39,215 bases of DNA from Acidobacteriota bacterium (GCA_027624045.1 JAQBUE010000026.1:1-39215); one strand, 5' to 3'; numbered from the stretch's first letter, positions 17,304-26,888 are shown. The notes: generated by a model from the letters alone, not told the origin. Numbers and translations are program-made.

Positions 17304-17316
17304 TTCGACCGCCCAA

Positions 17317-17343
17317 CGTAGGTGCACGGCATGCCGTGCCCGG
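17317..17343. repeat. Dispersed GC-rich palindrome, copy 3
   Basis: CGTAGGTGCACGGCATGCCGTGCCCGG contains the perfect arms GCACGGC/GCCGTGC around an AT centre. It lies between the stop of the PHP gene and the start of the oxidoreductase. Confidence 0.65.
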
Positions 17344-17381
17344 TTCGACGAACGCCGACGCACCACCTCAAAGGCTACACA

Positions 17382-18635
17382 ATGGAATCCACAAACAACC
17401 TCTCTCGACGCTCCTTCGTTGCAAGTACGATCGCCGGCAGCGCCGTAGCAGCATCCGCGCGCGCCATGGCCGCCGCTCGCGTTCCGCGCATCATCGGAGC
17501 CAATGACCGTCTTAACGCCGCCGTCATCGGAGCGGGCGGCAATGCCACCGGCCACATGAAGGGCCTGCTCGAACTAAAAGAGGCCGAAAACGTCGAGATC
17601 ATCGCGGTCTGTGACATCTACCAGAAGCGCCTTGATGCCGCCGCCGAGCTCACCGGCGGCAAGCCCTATCACGACTACCGCCAAGTGCTCGAGAACCCAG
17701 ATATTGACTACGTCGTCATCTCCGTCCCCGAGCATTGGCACGCGCGGATGACCCTGGACGCCATCGATGCCGGCAAGCACGTCTATTGCGAGAAGCCGGT
17801 GACGTTCTCGATCGACGAGGGCCTGAAGGTCCGCAAGCGCGTCAAGCAGAGCAAGATCAAAATGCAGGTCGGCGTGCAAGGCATGTCCGACGACTCTTAC
17901 ATCACCGCGCGGCGCTACATCAAAGAGGGCAAGTTAGGCAAAATCGTCGCGGCGCAGATTGATTACTCGCGCAACCACCTCGACGACTACTGGACGAGAC
18001 CCTTCGACGACGACGTTCGTCCCGGCGAAAACCTTGACTGGAACGCTTTCCTCGGCTCCGCCAAGAAGCGTCCCTTCGACCCTGACCGCTTCTTCGCCTG
18101 GCGGCGTTACTGGGACTACTGCGGCGGCATCGCCACCGATTTATTCGTCCACCGGCTCACGCGCATCATCAAGGCCTGCGATCTGACCGTGCCCAGCCAA
18201 GTTGTTGCCACCGGCGGTAAGAACTTCTTTGCAAAGAGCGCCGCGGAGATTCCCGACACGTTCAATATGATGGTTGACTATCCCGAAGGCATCTCAGTCG
18301 CTGTCCTTTCATCCATGGCCAACTCCGCCCCGATTCGGCACCTCATTCGCGGCCACGAAGCGACTCTCGAGTTCACTAAGGAAGGCTTTACAATCACCCC
18401 GGAACGCGAATTCGCCAAGGACCGCGAGGTCCTGACTCATGTCAAAACGGGCGCCGAAGACGTCCGCCTGCACCATGCCAACCATCACCGCGCGATCCGC
18501 TTCAACGAGCCGCTGAACTGCGACATCGATCTCGGCTTCCATGGCATGTTGGCCTGCCGCATGGCCGTCGATTCATTTCGAACGAAACGGTATCTAGCGT
18601 GGGATGCGCGGCGAGAGAAGGTAGTTAAGGCGTAG
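17382..18635 (+). CDS. Tat-exported Gfo/Idh/MocA family oxidoreductase
   Basis: ATG 17382 is chosen because it opens a Tat signal ([20 protein letters not shown]). The longer track start would put the palindromic repeat into the coding region. An N-terminal Rossmann domain follows ([18 protein letters not shown]) with the family signature [13 protein letters not shown]. The C-terminal domain holds the substrate-binding beta sheet ([20 protein letters not shown]). The length of 417 residues fits exported members, which usually act on sugars or inositol derivatives with a tightly held NAD(P). It lies downstream of the PHP protein on the same strand, but the repeat between them makes a common transcript uncertain. 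The substrate is unknown. Confidence 0.93.
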   Translation: MESTNNLSRRSFVASTIAGSAVAASARAMAAARVPRIIGANDRLNAAVIGAGGNATGHMKGLLELKEAENVEIIAVCDIYQKRLDAAAELTGGKPYHDYRQVLENPDIDYVVISVPEHWHARMTLDAIDAGKHVYCEKPVTFSIDEGLKVRKRVKQSKIKMQVGVQGMSDDSYITARRYIKEGKLGKIVAAQIDYSRNHLDDYWTRPFDDDVRPGENLDWNAFLGSAKKRPFDPDRFFAWRRYWDYCGGIATDLFVHRLTRIIKACDLTVPSQVVATGGKNFFAKSAAEIPDTFNMMVDYPEGISVAVLSSMANSAPIRHLIRGHEATLEFTKEGFTITPEREFAKDREVLTHVKTGAEDVRLHHANHHRAIRFNEPLNCDIDLGFHGMLACRMAVDSFRTKRYLAWDARREKVVKA

Positions 18636-18669
18636 CTCAAGTTAGAAGAGCCTCGCTCCAACCTCCAAG

Positions 18670-19596
18670 ATGACGTCGGCAAGCAATCTGCTGCTTCGGA
18701 TTGCCAGACGCCTTCTGCGAGGCGCACTCGCACGGGTCGAACGTTGGATCAATCCCTCTCTCCACCTAGGGACCCAACAACCGAAAACCTACAGAAACGC
18801 GGACACATGCAGGCAGCTTCTGCTTTCCGTTGACCCGCCCGACCCGAACGCCGCGGGCTACCTTCAATTTCACCTCGAACGGCTCGTGCGGACACTCGAG
18901 ATCATCCCACCACCTCGATCCACTTCGAGCGTGCTGGAACTCGGCTGCTACATGCAGCTCACTCCCGCGCTGACCAAGCTTTGCGGTTACGAGTCAGTCA
19001 CGGGAGCCTATTTCGGCCCGCAAGGGCAGACCGTTCTTAAGCAGGCCACGATCGAGGGCGCAGAGGTACTAACCTGTGATGTCGATCTTTTCGATGCCGA
19101 GCGCGATTCATTCCCGTACCCTGACGGCTGCTTCGAAATCGTACTGGCTTGCGAGATCATCGAGCATCTCAAGCGCGACCCGATGCATCTGCTGTTAGAG
19201 ACACGCCGTGTCTTGGAACCCGAAGGACTTTTGCTGCTCACTACACCGAATTGTGCGAGTGCGACGGCAATCGCCCGTGTGCTCCGCGGCGACCGCAATC
19301 CGTATACGTTCTCGTCGTATTCCCGGCCCGATGAAAGTGATGAAGACCAGGCAGCCCTTCATATTCGCGAGTACACCGCCGCTGAAATCGGCGAACTGCT
19401 CGACGCAGCCGGCTATGCGGTCGAGGCCCTGTTCACCGAGCGCATTGCGGGCTTTCCCGAAACTGGCTGGGTAGAAGAAATCATCGAGGCGCACGGGTTG
19501 CCGACCGACCTGCGCGGCGAGCAGATCTATTGCCTGGCGAGGAAGCGGACCGGCGCCGATATCACGCGCTATCCGGAGTTTCTCTACACAAGATAA
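18670..19596 (+). CDS. Class I SAM-dependent methyltransferase
   Basis: The 308-residue protein has a basic N-terminus (RIARRLLRGALARVERW). The SAM-binding motif I region is SSVLELGCYMQLTPAL, with GCY replacing the usual GxGxG. Motif II/III is IVLACEIIEHLKRDPMHLLLETRRVLEPEG, then LLLLTTPN, as in the Methyltransf_11/23 family. The C-terminal part (IREYTAAEIGELLDAAGYAVEALFTER) is typical of sugar or polysaccharide-associated methyltransferases. It starts 34 bases after the oxidoreductase. The acceptor is unknown; a surface glycan or glycolipid is plausible by family only. Confidence 0.88.
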   Translation: MTSASNLLLRIARRLLRGALARVERWINPSLHLGTQQPKTYRNADTCRQLLLSVDPPDPNAAGYLQFHLERLVRTLEIIPPPRSTSSVLELGCYMQLTPALTKLCGYESVTGAYFGPQGQTVLKQATIEGAEVLTCDVDLFDAERDSFPYPDGCFEIVLACEIIEHLKRDPMHLLLETRRVLEPEGLLLLTTPNCASATAIARVLRGDRNPYTFSSYSRPDESDEDQAALHIREYTAAEIGELLDAAGYAVEALFTERIAGFPETGWVEEIIEAHGLPTDLRGEQIYCLARKRTGADITRYPEFLYTR

Positions 19597-19648
19597 TCGG
19601 AGCAGCCTGGCCGATCCTACTATCGCGCATCCCATTATCATGGTTCAG

Positions 19649-19657
19649 TGCTAAGCT
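19649..19657 (+). promoter_or_regulatory. Candidate -10 element (TGCTAAGCT) before the Uma2 gene
   Basis: TGCTAAGCT ends nine bases before ATG 19667. This fits the short-leader pattern seen before other genes in the window. Confidence 0.4.
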
Positions 19658-19666
19658 GAAACCGCC

Positions 19667-20170
19667 ATGGCGACACAGGCCCTAGTCAGCCCTGAAGAGT
19701 ACCTCTCGACGAGCTTCGACGGAGCGGACCGCGAGTATGTCGATGGCCTGATTGTGGAGCGAAACGTGGGCGAAAACCCTCACAGCGAGGTTCAGGCCCG
19801 CCTTATCGAGATCTTCTACGAACTGCGCAAACGACACCCGCTGCATTGCCGTCCTGAACTTCGCCTCAAGCTTGCCCCGACGCGCTACCGAATACCGGAC
19901 GTCGCGGTCTTCCATCCCGATAAGCCCGTCGAGTTGGTCCCGGATCGGCCACCTTTGATCGTCATCGAGATCGTTTCGCGCGAAGATCGCTACACCGAGG
20001 TCCTGAAGAAGCTGGAGGAGTACAGAGTGTGGGGCGTACCCCATGTCTGGGTTGTCGATCCGTGGCGGCGTACTCTCTCCGCCTATGGGGAAAAGGGGTT
20101 GATCACCGCGGCGGCATTCCTCATCGGCGAATTGGGGATAGAGATTCCACGCGCCGAGATTCTTCCTTGA
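19667..20170 (+). CDS. Uma2 family (DUF820) PD-(D/E)xK endonuclease-like protein
   Basis: The 167-residue protein fits the Uma2 fold throughout: N-terminal SPEEYLS, YVDGLIVERNVGENPHSEVQ, the metal site around RIPDVAVF and VIEIVSRED, then YTEVLKKLEEYRVWGVPHVWVVDPWRR. The catalytic Asp, Glu and hydrophobic-x-E are present. The family is abundant in cyanobacteria and in many acidobacteria and is often assumed to be a nuclease, but its biological role is unsettled. It stands alone with its own putative promoter and converges on the sialidase-like gene with only 16 bases between stops. Confidence 0.93.
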   Translation: MATQALVSPEEYLSTSFDGADREYVDGLIVERNVGENPHSEVQARLIEIFYELRKRHPLHCRPELRLKLAPTRYRIPDVAVFHPDKPVELVPDRPPLIVIEIVSREDRYTEVLKKLEEYRVWGVPHVWVVDPWRRTLSAYGEKGLITAAAFLIGELGIEIPRAEILP

Positions 20171-20186
20171 CGCGCCGGCCCTTTGG

Positions 20187-21236
20187 CTACTGCTGAGGCA
20201 CTTCCGCTAACGGGAACCGCAGATGCCGAATCCGCTGCCGCTTCCACGTGTACGTAATCAGTAAATCCCCGTTCGCCGCCTGAATCATGGCCGGATACGA
20301 ATACTCCCCAGGCTCGTCTTCGATGACGTGGAACATGCGAAAGTTCTCGCCATCGCGGCTCACCGCCAGATTCAAAGGCGTACGCCCTTCGTCGGTGTGG
20401 TTGTAGATCATCACGACGCGCCCATCCTTCAACGCCACGGCGTCAATTCCCGAGTTCGGGTTTGGCAGATCCAGAGGACGCGCCTGCGTCCAAGTTACCC
20501 CGCCGTCGGAAGAGTCCGCGACGCAGATCCGCCCGGTAAGCGCCGTCGATCGTGCATAGAGCCGCAGCCAATTGCCGCCCATCAAGACCACCGACGGTTG
20601 AATAATCCCATCTGTAACGCTCCACTCCTTGGCTCTCGACTCGGGTTGCTGCCTATTGGCCGATCGAAACCGATCGGGCACTGTGATCGGGCCCGACTTC
20701 GTCCATGTCTCGCCCCCATCCGTACTGCGCTCGATCCATGCCGACCAGGAATGGTAAGACTCAACCGAAGTGCCGCTCACAATCGTGCCGTCTTCCATCA
20801 TCAGCGGCTTGGCCCGGATCGGCCCATAAATGCCCGCCGGCAGATGTTCGATCTCCGACCACGTGACGCCCTCGTCATCGCTCCAGCGCCGCCCCGCCGT
20901 CCATGAAACCGGGTGAGGACCGAACTTGTAGTACAGCCACAATCGTCCGTCTTTCGTGTAGAACAGAACCGGATTGAACGTCGGAATATCCGGCTCGCGC
21001 ACAAGCTCCACCGGTGCCGACCAAGCGCCGCCGCTCCGCCGCGAACTCCAGATCGCCACATCTTCCGCGCCCTCTTTCGTGCCGCCAAACCAGGCCGACA
21101 AAAGATCACCGTTACGCAATTCGATCACGGTCGACGCATGGCAAGAAGGGAACGGCGCTTCCGTGAATATGAATTCGCCGTTCGGTGCCGCTCCCGCAAC
21201 GCCCGCCGCCAGTAGCAACAAGACCACCCACTTCAT
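20187..21236 (-). CDS. Exported sialidase-like BNR-repeat protein
   Basis: ATG 21236 is chosen over the longer track start because it opens a signal peptide (MKWVVLLLLAAGVAGAAP) and has a good ribosome binding site. The mature protein is a six-bladed propeller of the BNR_2/exo-sialidase type. Asp-boxes are seen as SDDEGVTW, STDGGETW and SSDGGVTW, and the N-terminal ELRNGDLLSAWFGGTKEG is typical of the family. Several catalytic features of true sialidases (an arginine triad, a Tyr/Glu pair) cannot be confirmed by eye, so substrate use is open. It starts 20 bases after the ABC permease stop, so it may be the last gene of the biotin transcript. Confidence 0.9.
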   Translation of the reverse strand: MKWVVLLLLAAGVAGAAPNGEFIFTEAPFPSCHASTVIELRNGDLLSAWFGGTKEGAEDVAIWSSRRSGGAWSAPVELVREPDIPTFNPVLFYTKDGRLWLYYKFGPHPVSWTAGRRWSDDEGVTWSEIEHLPAGIYGPIRAKPLMMEDGTIVSGTSVESYHSWSAWIERSTDGGETWTKSGPITVPDRFRSANRQQPESRAKEWSVTDGIIQPSVVLMGGNWLRLYARSTALTGRICVADSSDGGVTWTQARPLDLPNPNSGIDAVALKDGRVVMIYNHTDEGRTPLNLAVSRDGENFRMFHVIEDEPGEYSYPAMIQAANGDLLITYTWKRQRIRHLRFPLAEVPQQ

Positions 21237-21245
21237 ATCCAAGAA

Positions 21246-21251
21246 CTCCTT
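21246..21251 (-). promoter_or_regulatory. Ribosome binding site AAGGAG deciding the sialidase start
   Basis: Read on the minus strand, AAGGAG lies nine bases before ATG 21236 and just after the permease stop. It supports the shorter start and translation from a shared message. Confidence 0.6.
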
Positions 21252-21256
21252 TTCAA

Positions 21257-22048
21257 CTAAGTCCCGGTACTCGAATAGTTCGCCACACCCTTGTTCCAAA
21301 GCAGGATCGCCCCTGACAGAAACACCAGCGTCACAAGCGGCAGGAACAAGACGTACGATTGATACTCCGCGCGGTCGAGCAATACCGTCGAAGGATAAAA
21401 GCTCGCGAACGCGAACGGAACAACCCAGCTCAACAAGAACTGAATAAACGGGCTATAGATATTCAGCGGATAGCGCCCAAACGCCAGCATATTGAACACC
21501 GGCGGGATGATCCCCACGCGGTCCTCGACCCAAAACGAAACACACGTCAGCATCAAGAAGACCGCCAGGTAAATCACCAAACCGCAGGCCCCGGCCGCCG
21601 CGACGAATAGCCATTCTTTGAGCCCATACTGAAAACCCAATTCGGCGGCCGTATACCGCACGATGAACAGCCCGACAACCGCGTCGCTCAACGCTTCGAG
21701 GCGGAACTGTTCACTCATCACCTGGAACAGTGAATGCACCGGACGCAGCAGCACGCGGTCAAACTTACCCTCGACAATGTACGACTCTCCGAAGTAGTAG
21801 AGGTTGATACTCACCACGTTGAACAACGACAGCGGGATCAGCCCAAACCCATACAGGAAGAGAATTTCATGAAATCGCCAGCCCGCGATCTCCGGCGCCC
21901 GTTGGAACAGAATGAACACCAGCGCGATGCCGAATCCCGTCGCAATCAAGGTCGTCAGAATCGAGACAACGAGGTCCCCCTTGTAAGCCAGGCGCACCTT
22001 GCCGTATTGCAAGAAGTACTGCGCCAGCAACTGGAGATATCGCCGCAT
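21257..22048 (-). CDS. ABC-2 family transporter permease (PF06182/DUF990 type)
   Basis: The 263-residue protein has six hydrophobic segments, including LVVSILTTLIATGFGIALVFILF, FLYGFGLIPLSLFNVVSINLYYF and VTLVFLSGAILLW. The block EGKFDRVLLRPVHSLFQV is characteristic of the family. Such permeases normally come as a pair with an ATPase, and neither partner is in the window. The gene starts three bases after the bioA stop, so it is co-transcribed with the biotin genes. It is not a BioY or ECF-type biotin transporter. It may be displaced from its ATPase, or use one encoded elsewhere. The substrate is unknown. Confidence 0.88.
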   Translation of the reverse strand: MRRYLQLLAQYFLQYGKVRLAYKGDLVVSILTTLIATGFGIALVFILFQRAPEIAGWRFHEILFLYGFGLIPLSLFNVVSINLYYFGESYIVEGKFDRVLLRPVHSLFQVMSEQFRLEALSDAVVGLFIVRYTAAELGFQYGLKEWLFVAAAGACGLVIYLAVFLMLTCVSFWVEDRVGIIPPVFNMLAFGRYPLNIYSPFIQFLLSWVVPFAFASFYPSTVLLDRAEYQSYVLFLPLVTLVFLSGAILLWNKGVANYSSTGT

Positions 22049-22051
22049 CAG

Positions 22052-23386
22052 CTAACCACCGGGCAAGGCCCGCAGTACCTCATGAATCTGCCCCAACACC
22101 CAATCCGTCTCCGTCTCTGAAATCACGTACGGCGGCATGAAATACAAAACGTTACCCAGCGGACGCAACAACACCCCGCGCCCCAAGAACTCCCCATAAA
22201 GCCGAGGCCCGATATCCGCCAGATACCCGCCGGCCGCGCTTGATTCCGCATCCTCAGTCAGTTCGACGATCCCCACGCCGCCAATCACCCGCACATCCCC
22301 CACGCACGCCAACGAACGCAACGGCTCCAGTCCAGCTCGCAGCTGCTTCTCGATCCCCGCGACGCGCTGCAGCGTGCCCTCTTCGCGAAACACATCCAGG
22401 CTCGCCAACCCCACCGCGCACCCCAGCGGATTCGCCGTGAACGAATGTCCGTGGAAAAAGGTCTTCGCTCGATCGTCGCTCAGAAAAGCCTCGTAGATGC
22501 TGTCCGTCATCGCCGTCGCCGCAAACGGCAAGTAGCCCGCCGAGAGTCCCTTCGACAAGCACATCAGGTCAGGACTCACCGGGCCATGCTCGGAAGCGAA
22601 CATCCGGCCCGTGCGTCCGAACCCCGTCATCACCTCGTCCGCGATCATCAGAGTCCCATGTTCGTCGCAAAGCTTTCGCACGCCTGACAAAAACTCACGA
22701 GGCCAAACGATCATCCCCCCCGCCGCCTGTAACATGGGCTCAACGATCACACCCGCAACCCGTCCGCCCTCGTCGCGCAGAATCCGTTCAAGATCCGCCA
22801 AACAATCAACAGCGCAACTCGCACGCTCCAGCCCTATGGGACATCGAAAGCAATAAGGTGCATGAGCCCGCGCCACCCGGAACAGCAATCCCTCGAACGA
22901 GAGAGTGAAGATCGACTCTTCGCTCACCGACATCGTCGCAACCGTGTCGCCGTGATAAGCGAACTTGAGCCCGACGAACAGCCGCCGCTCCGGCTCGCCG
23001 CGATTGCGCCAATACTGATAGGCCATCTTGAGCGCAACCTCGACCGCCGTCGAACCGTTATCGGAGTAGAAAATCCGGTTTAGCCCCGCGGGCAGAAGTT
23101 CCGTGAGCCGTTCCGCCAACTCAACCGCGGGACGGTGCGTGAACCCCGCGAAGATCACGTGCTCCAGTTCACCCGCCTGCCGGGTTAGCGCTTCGTTCAG
23201 CTTCGGGTGGCTATGCCCATGAATATTCACCCACCAAGACGAAATCCCGTCCAGAATCTTCCGGCCGTCCTCCGTATACAGATAGACGCCTTCGCCCCGA
23301 ACCACAGGGATCGGCGGCGGCGCTGTCTGCATCTGCGTATACGGATGCCACAGCCGCGCCAGGTCTCGCTCAACAAGGCTCGACAT
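22052..23386 (-). CDS. bioA: Adenosylmethionine-8-amino-7-oxononanoate aminotransferase
   Basis: This PLP enzyme transfers an amino group from S-adenosylmethionine to KAPA, giving DAPA, in biotin synthesis. The 444 residues match the family length. Signatures are LWHPYTQMQ at the start, DGISSWWVNIHGHSHP (substrate-site Trp pair), NGSTAVEVALKMAYQYW, the cofactor-binding Asp in LMIADEVMTGFGRTG and the PLP lysine in LMCLSKGLSAGYLPFAAT. It lies 20 bases after bioD in the bioBFDA operon and is cytoplasmic. Its lack of a KAPA-only (BioK) signature cannot be judged by eye, so a lysine-using variant is not excluded. Confidence 0.96.
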   Translation of the reverse strand: MSSLVERDLARLWHPYTQMQTAPPPIPVVRGEGVYLYTEDGRKILDGISSWWVNIHGHSHPKLNEALTRQAGELEHVIFAGFTHRPAVELAERLTELLPAGLNRIFYSDNGSTAVEVALKMAYQYWRNRGEPERRLFVGLKFAYHGDTVATMSVSEESIFTLSFEGLLFRVARAHAPYCFRCPIGLERASCAVDCLADLERILRDEGGRVAGVIVEPMLQAAGGMIVWPREFLSGVRKLCDEHGTLMIADEVMTGFGRTGRMFASEHGPVSPDLMCLSKGLSAGYLPFAATAMTDSIYEAFLSDDRAKTFFHGHSFTANPLGCAVGLASLDVFREEGTLQRVAGIEKQLRAGLEPLRSLACVGDVRVIGGVGIVELTEDAESSAAGGYLADIGPRLYGEFLGRGVLLRPLGNVLYFMPPYVISETETDWVLGQIHEVLRALPGG

Positions 23387-23406
23387 TTAGAGTTCCTGAC
23401 AGGAGT

Positions 23407-24063
23407 CTACCGCCAAAGATGTCCTGCCCTATCCAACTCGTCTCTCGCCCAATCTCCAACCACCGCCGCCGTCAGCTCACGAAACAGGGGCATTTCCGCG
23501 ATGACCCGCGTCCGGCCATAGTGCTCGATCGCGTGGCGGTTCTCCTCGTTTCGTTCTCCCACCATCACGACACCGGCCACTTTCAGCGACCGCTGTTTGA
23601 GGGCCTCCAGCGTCAACAAAGTGTGATTGATCGTCCCCACCGCCGTCCGCGCCACCACCAGCGCCGGCAAGCCAAGCCGCGCCATCCAGTCCGTCATTAA
23701 CTCTCGGTCGTTCAGCGGAACAAGCACTCCGCCCGCGCCCTCGACAATCCATGTCCGATCCGTCGCCAGCCTGCCCGCCAACGATTCTAAATCCGCCAAC
23801 GCGATCGTCGTCCCGCTCAGCCGTGCGGCCAGATGGGGCGAAACCGGATTCCGCAACCGCACACCCTCGTCGAAGATTTCCACCTCCGCGCAGTCGCCCA
23901 AATCTCTCACAACCGCCGTGTCGTCATCCTGCTCGATGCCGGTTTGCACCGGCTTCCAGTAGCCAAGAGGTCGCTCGTCGCGGTAGCGCTGCATCAACGC
24001 CGAGCAAACGATTGTCTTGCCGACGCCCGTGTCCGTCCCCGTTACGAAGAGGCCGCGCCGCAT
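23407..24063 (-). CDS. bioD: Dethiobiotin synthetase
   Basis: The 218-residue protein carries out the ATP- and CO2-dependent ring closure of DAPA to dethiobiotin. The N-terminal P-loop is [21 protein letters not shown] carries the conserved Lys for the DAPA carbamate, and WIVEGAGGVLVPLND is the family signature around the second metal site. Its start overlaps the end of bioF by 22 bases, suggesting coupled translation. Confidence 0.96.
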   Translation of the reverse strand: MRRGLFVTGTDTGVGKTIVCSALMQRYRDERPLGYWKPVQTGIEQDDDTAVVRDLGDCAEVEIFDEGVRLRNPVSPHLAARLSGTTIALADLESLAGRLATDRTWIVEGAGGVLVPLNDRELMTDWMARLGLPALVVARTAVGTINHTLLTLEALKQRSLKVAGVVMVGERNEENRHAIEHYGRTRVIAEMPLFRELTAAVVGDWARDELDRAGHLWR

Positions 24064-25208
24064 GCCACCTTCTCCGCCAAGGCCGCAACGACCAATGCCA
24101 CAAACGCCTCAAGGTCGGCCTCGTGTAATTTCGCATTCACCGAGATCCGCAGCCGTGCTGTGCCTTCGGGGACCGTGGGCGGACGGATCGCGCGAACATC
24201 GAAACCTTCTTGCTGAAGCACCGTCGCCACCTCTACCGCTCGCTCGTTATCGCCCAGAAAGATGGGGATGATCTGCGATTCTCCATCAGTTCCGCGGATA
24301 CCCGCCTCCGACAACAACGTGCGCAAACGCCGCGCAAACACCAGTGTCTTCGCGCGCAGTTCGGGCTGCTCGGCGATCACATTCAAAGCGGCATCGATTG
24401 CCGCCGCGACCGAAGGCGGCGACGCCGTCGTGAATACGAACGTGCGAGCCCGCTGCACCAGAAAGTCGATCGCCCAGCGCGGTCCCGCCACGAACGCCCC
24501 GCTCACACCCAAGGCTTTTCCCGCCGTGTTAACGGAAAGGAACACATCCGCGTCAATGCCCGATCGCTCAATCAGTCCGCTGCCGCGCTCGCCATACACA
24601 CCAACCGCGTGCGCCTCATCAACGATCAATCTCGTATCCGTCTCGCGGCAAAGCTCCGCGTACTCGGCGAGCGGCGCAATATCGCCATCCATGCTGAACA
24701 ACGATTCGGTAACCAGGAACCGCTGCCCCTCTCCCGGCTCGGAGCGCCGCGTCGATCCCAACAGCGAGCGCAACGCCGTCACATCGCAATGCGGGAAGAT
24801 TACCCTCCGCGCGCGCCCCAGACGCATACCGTCAATCAAACTGGCATGATTCAACTCATCCGAGAAGACGACGTCACCCTCCTCGAGAAATGTCGATAGA
24901 ACGCCCAAGTTTGCCGCGTAGCCGCTCGAGAAGTAGAGGCTTGCCTCATTGCCCTTCCACGCGGCGAAACGCTCTTCAATCTGCGCAAAGCCGGCCCGCT
25001 CGCCTCTGAGCAGCCGCGATCCCGTGGAACCCACACCCTCGTGCAGCACCGCCTGAGCCATCGCCGCGCGCACCAGTCGATGGTCGGCCAAGCCCAAGTA
25101 ATCATTGGAAGAGAGATCGATTCCCGCGGGTCGCCGGAGTTTTCTCGTTAGACCTTTCGCCTCGATTTCGTCGAGGGCAAGTCTGGTTCGTTGTTCGAGA
25201 TCAGCCAT
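24042..25208 (-). CDS. bioF: 8-amino-7-oxononanoate synthase
   Basis: This PLP enzyme condenses pimeloyl-ACP/CoA with L-alanine to KAPA. ATG 25208 (MADLEQR) is chosen over 25223, giving an 8-base overlap with bioB. Signatures are [24 protein letters not shown], the glycine-rich [30 protein letters not shown] and the PLP lysine in [14 protein letters not shown]. The length of 388 residues fits. No bioC, bioH or bioI gene for pimelate supply is present in the window. Confidence 0.95.
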   Translation of the reverse strand: MADLEQRTRLALDEIEAKGLTRKLRRPAGIDLSSNDYLGLADHRLVRAAMAQAVLHEGVGSTGSRLLRGERAGFAQIEERFAAWKGNEASLYFSSGYAANLGVLSTFLEEGDVVFSDELNHASLIDGMRLGRARRVIFPHCDVTALRSLLGSTRRSEPGEGQRFLVTESLFSMDGDIAPLAEYAELCRETDTRLIVDEAHAVGVYGERGSGLIERSGIDADVFLSVNTAGKALGVSGAFVAGPRWAIDFLVQRARTFVFTTASPPSVAAAIDAALNVIAEQPELRAKTLVFARRLRTLLSEAGIRGTDGESQIIPIFLGDNERAVEVATVLQQEGFDVRAIRPPTVPEGTARLRISVNAKLHEADLEAFVALVVAALAEKVACGAASS

Positions 25209-26280
25209 GATTGGCTGTCGCAACAGTGGAGTTTTCGATCAGGGCGCTGCCGTGAGGCGCCGCCGTCACCGGCTCTTCCATGAGCCGCATCCCCAGCTTA
25301 TCGAGAAGCTGCCGGTCGCGGTCCATCTCAGGGTTGGGCGTGGTCAGCAACCGATCCCCCATGAAGACCGAATTCGCCCCCGCTACGAAACACAGCGCCT
25401 GGGCCTCATCCGACATCGAGAGGCGTCCCGCACTCAATCGCACCATCGAGGCCGGCATCAAAATCCGCGCCGCCCCGATCATCCGCACCAGCTCTAGATG
25501 ATCTGCCTGTTTCTGGTTCGCAAGCGGCGTTCCCTCCACGCTCACAAGCATATTGATCGGCACGCTCTCGGGGTGAGGTTTCTGATTCGCCAATTCACGC
25601 AGCAGTCCCACACGATCCTGCCGGCTCTCGCCCATTCCGATGATGCCGCCGCAGCATACCGTGACTCCCGCTTGCCGCACTCGCTCCAGCGTCTCCAGCC
25701 GTTCTTCGTAACGCCGCGTCGTGATGATCTCGCCGTAGAACTCAGGCGATGTATCGAGATTATGGTTGTACGCGGTGAGTCCTGCCTCGGCAAGCTGATC
25801 CGCCTGCCGCTGCGTCAGCATCCCGAGCGTGCAACAGGCCTCCATGCCCAACCGCCGCACGCCCCGCACCATCTCCACCACCTGCTCAAACTCTTCTCCC
25901 TCAGGCGCATCTCTCCACGCGGCGCCCATGCAAAAGCGGGTCGCACCGTTGCCGTGCGCCGTCTCTGCCATTCGTAGCGTCTCGGCAACGCTCATCAAAC
26001 CCGCCGACTGTACGTCGGTCTTGTAATGTGCCGACTGCGGGCAGTACGCACAATCCTCCGGGCATCCGCCGGTCTTGATGCTCAACAGCGAGCAGCCCTG
26101 TACCTCCGCTGGGTTGTGAAACACCCGATGCACCGCCTGGGCCCGAAACAATAGCTCCGGCAACGGTAGGTCAAGAATGGATGAGATTTCCGGCGCCTGC
26201 CAGTCATGGCGCAACGCTGGCTTGGGGTATGAGGTCACGTCAGCAGTATCCAGTGTGGGAGACCTTACATTATGCGACAC
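25201..26280 (-). CDS. bioB: Biotin synthase (radical SAM)
   Basis: This enzyme inserts sulfur into dethiobiotin. The radical-SAM cluster motif is CPEDCAYC (CxxxCxxC). [12 protein letters not shown] and [15 protein letters not shown] are typical BioB blocks, and the auxiliary-cluster residues C and R (MVRLSAGR) are present. The track start is GTG 26280. A second GTG at 26238 ([13 protein letters not shown]) fits the usual N-terminal length better and has a -10-like GGATACT just before it, so the true start is uncertain. It is the first gene of the operon and is divergent from the DUF2061 gene. I found no BirA- or BioR-type operator. Confidence 0.96.
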   Translation of the reverse strand: MSHNVRSPTLDTADVTSYPKPALRHDWQAPEISSILDLPLPELLFRAQAVHRVFHNPAEVQGCSLLSIKTGGCPEDCAYCPQSAHYKTDVQSAGLMSVAETLRMAETAHGNGATRFCMGAAWRDAPEGEEFEQVVEMVRGVRRLGMEACCTLGMLTQRQADQLAEAGLTAYNHNLDTSPEFYGEIITTRRYEERLETLERVRQAGVTVCCGGIIGMGESRQDRVGLLRELANQKPHPESVPINMLVSVEGTPLANQKQADHLELVRMIGAARILMPASMVRLSAGRLSMSDEAQALCFVAGANSVFMGDRLLTTPNPEMDRDRQLLDKLGMRLMEEPVTAAPHGSALIENSTVATANHG

Positions 26281-26342
26281 CGCCGCTCTTCCCGGCAGAA
26301 CGGTCGCTGCGGTAGAATAAACCCTAATCCCTATCGGGAATC

Positions 26343-26347
26343 AGGAG
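26343..26347 (+). promoter_or_regulatory. Ribosome binding site AGGAG selecting a TTG start
   Basis: AGGAG lies five bases before TTG 26353. A -10-like TAGAAT sits further upstream at 26313-26318. Together they place the DUF2061 gene start at 26353 rather than at 26272 inside bioB. Confidence 0.6.
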
Positions 26348-26352
26348 ATTCG

Positions 26353-26577
26353 TTGGAAAGCCACAAGCGCAGCATCGCCAAAGCCGCCAGCTACCGTTTC
26401 TTTGGGTCCTTGATTACCGGGGGAATCGTTTATGCCTTTAGCGGCCAGTGGGACGTGGCTCTGGGCGTGGGCGTTTTCGATGCGACCGCCAAGATGGGCG
26501 CCTACTTCCTGCATGAGCGCCTCTGGGCTCGAATCAAATGGGGTGCGCCGAAGCCGCCGTCCGACTATCAGATTTAG
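26353..26577 (+). CDS. DUF2061 membrane protein
   Basis: The 74-residue protein starts at TTG 26353. MESHKRSIAKAASYRFFGSL is followed by a hydrophobic pair (TGGIVYAFSGQWDVALGVGVFD) and the diagnostic ending KMGAYFLHERLWARIKWG, which matches PF09834/DUF2061. The family occurs alone or fused to sulfate-adenylation enzymes. Its role is unknown. It lies divergent from bioB and shares a spacer of about 75-115 bases with it. Confidence 0.9.
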   Translation: MESHKRSIAKAASYRFFGSLITGGIVYAFSGQWDVALGVGVFDATAKMGAYFLHERLWARIKWGAPKPPSDYQI

Positions 26578-26676
26578 AGAGCCCTTATCCGCAGCCTCTC
26601 AGATTATTAGCCCGTACTGAGCGTTACTTGGCCTGGTTGCCGTCGAACTTCCGCGAACGCGCACGGCGGACTGTCC

Positions 26677-26883
26677 CTATTCTTCCTGCTCCTCATTCTT
26701 CCCGCCGTGCTCGAACGTGTCCACCTCAATCGCATCTTCTTCAGACGGCTTTCGCCGCCGCCGGCGACCCCTCAGGCCACCGTCCTGACCACCCCGCGAA
26801 TCGAGGGTGGCGTCCTGACTTTTCGTCGTTCGGCGGATGTCGAGGTCGTTCGCCGGCCGATCTACTGGTGAGATTGACCACAT
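26677..26883 (-). CDS. Small charged hypothetical protein
   Basis: The 68-residue protein starts at ATG 26883. The ORF track extends further upstream, but a near-perfect ribosome binding site fixes the start here. The protein has a short N-terminus (MWSISPVDRPANDLD), a very basic centre (GGLRGRRRRRKPSEED) and an acidic tail (DTFEHGGKNEEQEE). It is probably disordered, possibly nucleic-acid binding. There is no known domain. It is divergent from the fadN-like gene and converges on DUF2061. The strong binding site makes it more credible than other small ORFs here. Confidence 0.6.
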   Translation of the reverse strand: MWSISPVDRPANDLDIRRTTKSQDATLDSRGGQDGGLRGRRRRRKPSEEDAIEVDTFEHGGKNEEQEE

Positions 26884-26888
26884 GGTTT

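Noticed and set aside
26239-26352. BirA or BioR operator upstream of bioB
   Set aside because: I looked for TTGTAAAC...GTTTACAA-like and TTATxxATAA-like palindromes and saw none.
26655-26680. GGACAGTCC-like string after the small charged gene, possibly related to GGGGACAGCC near 30312
   Set aside because: The match is too short to call a repeat family.
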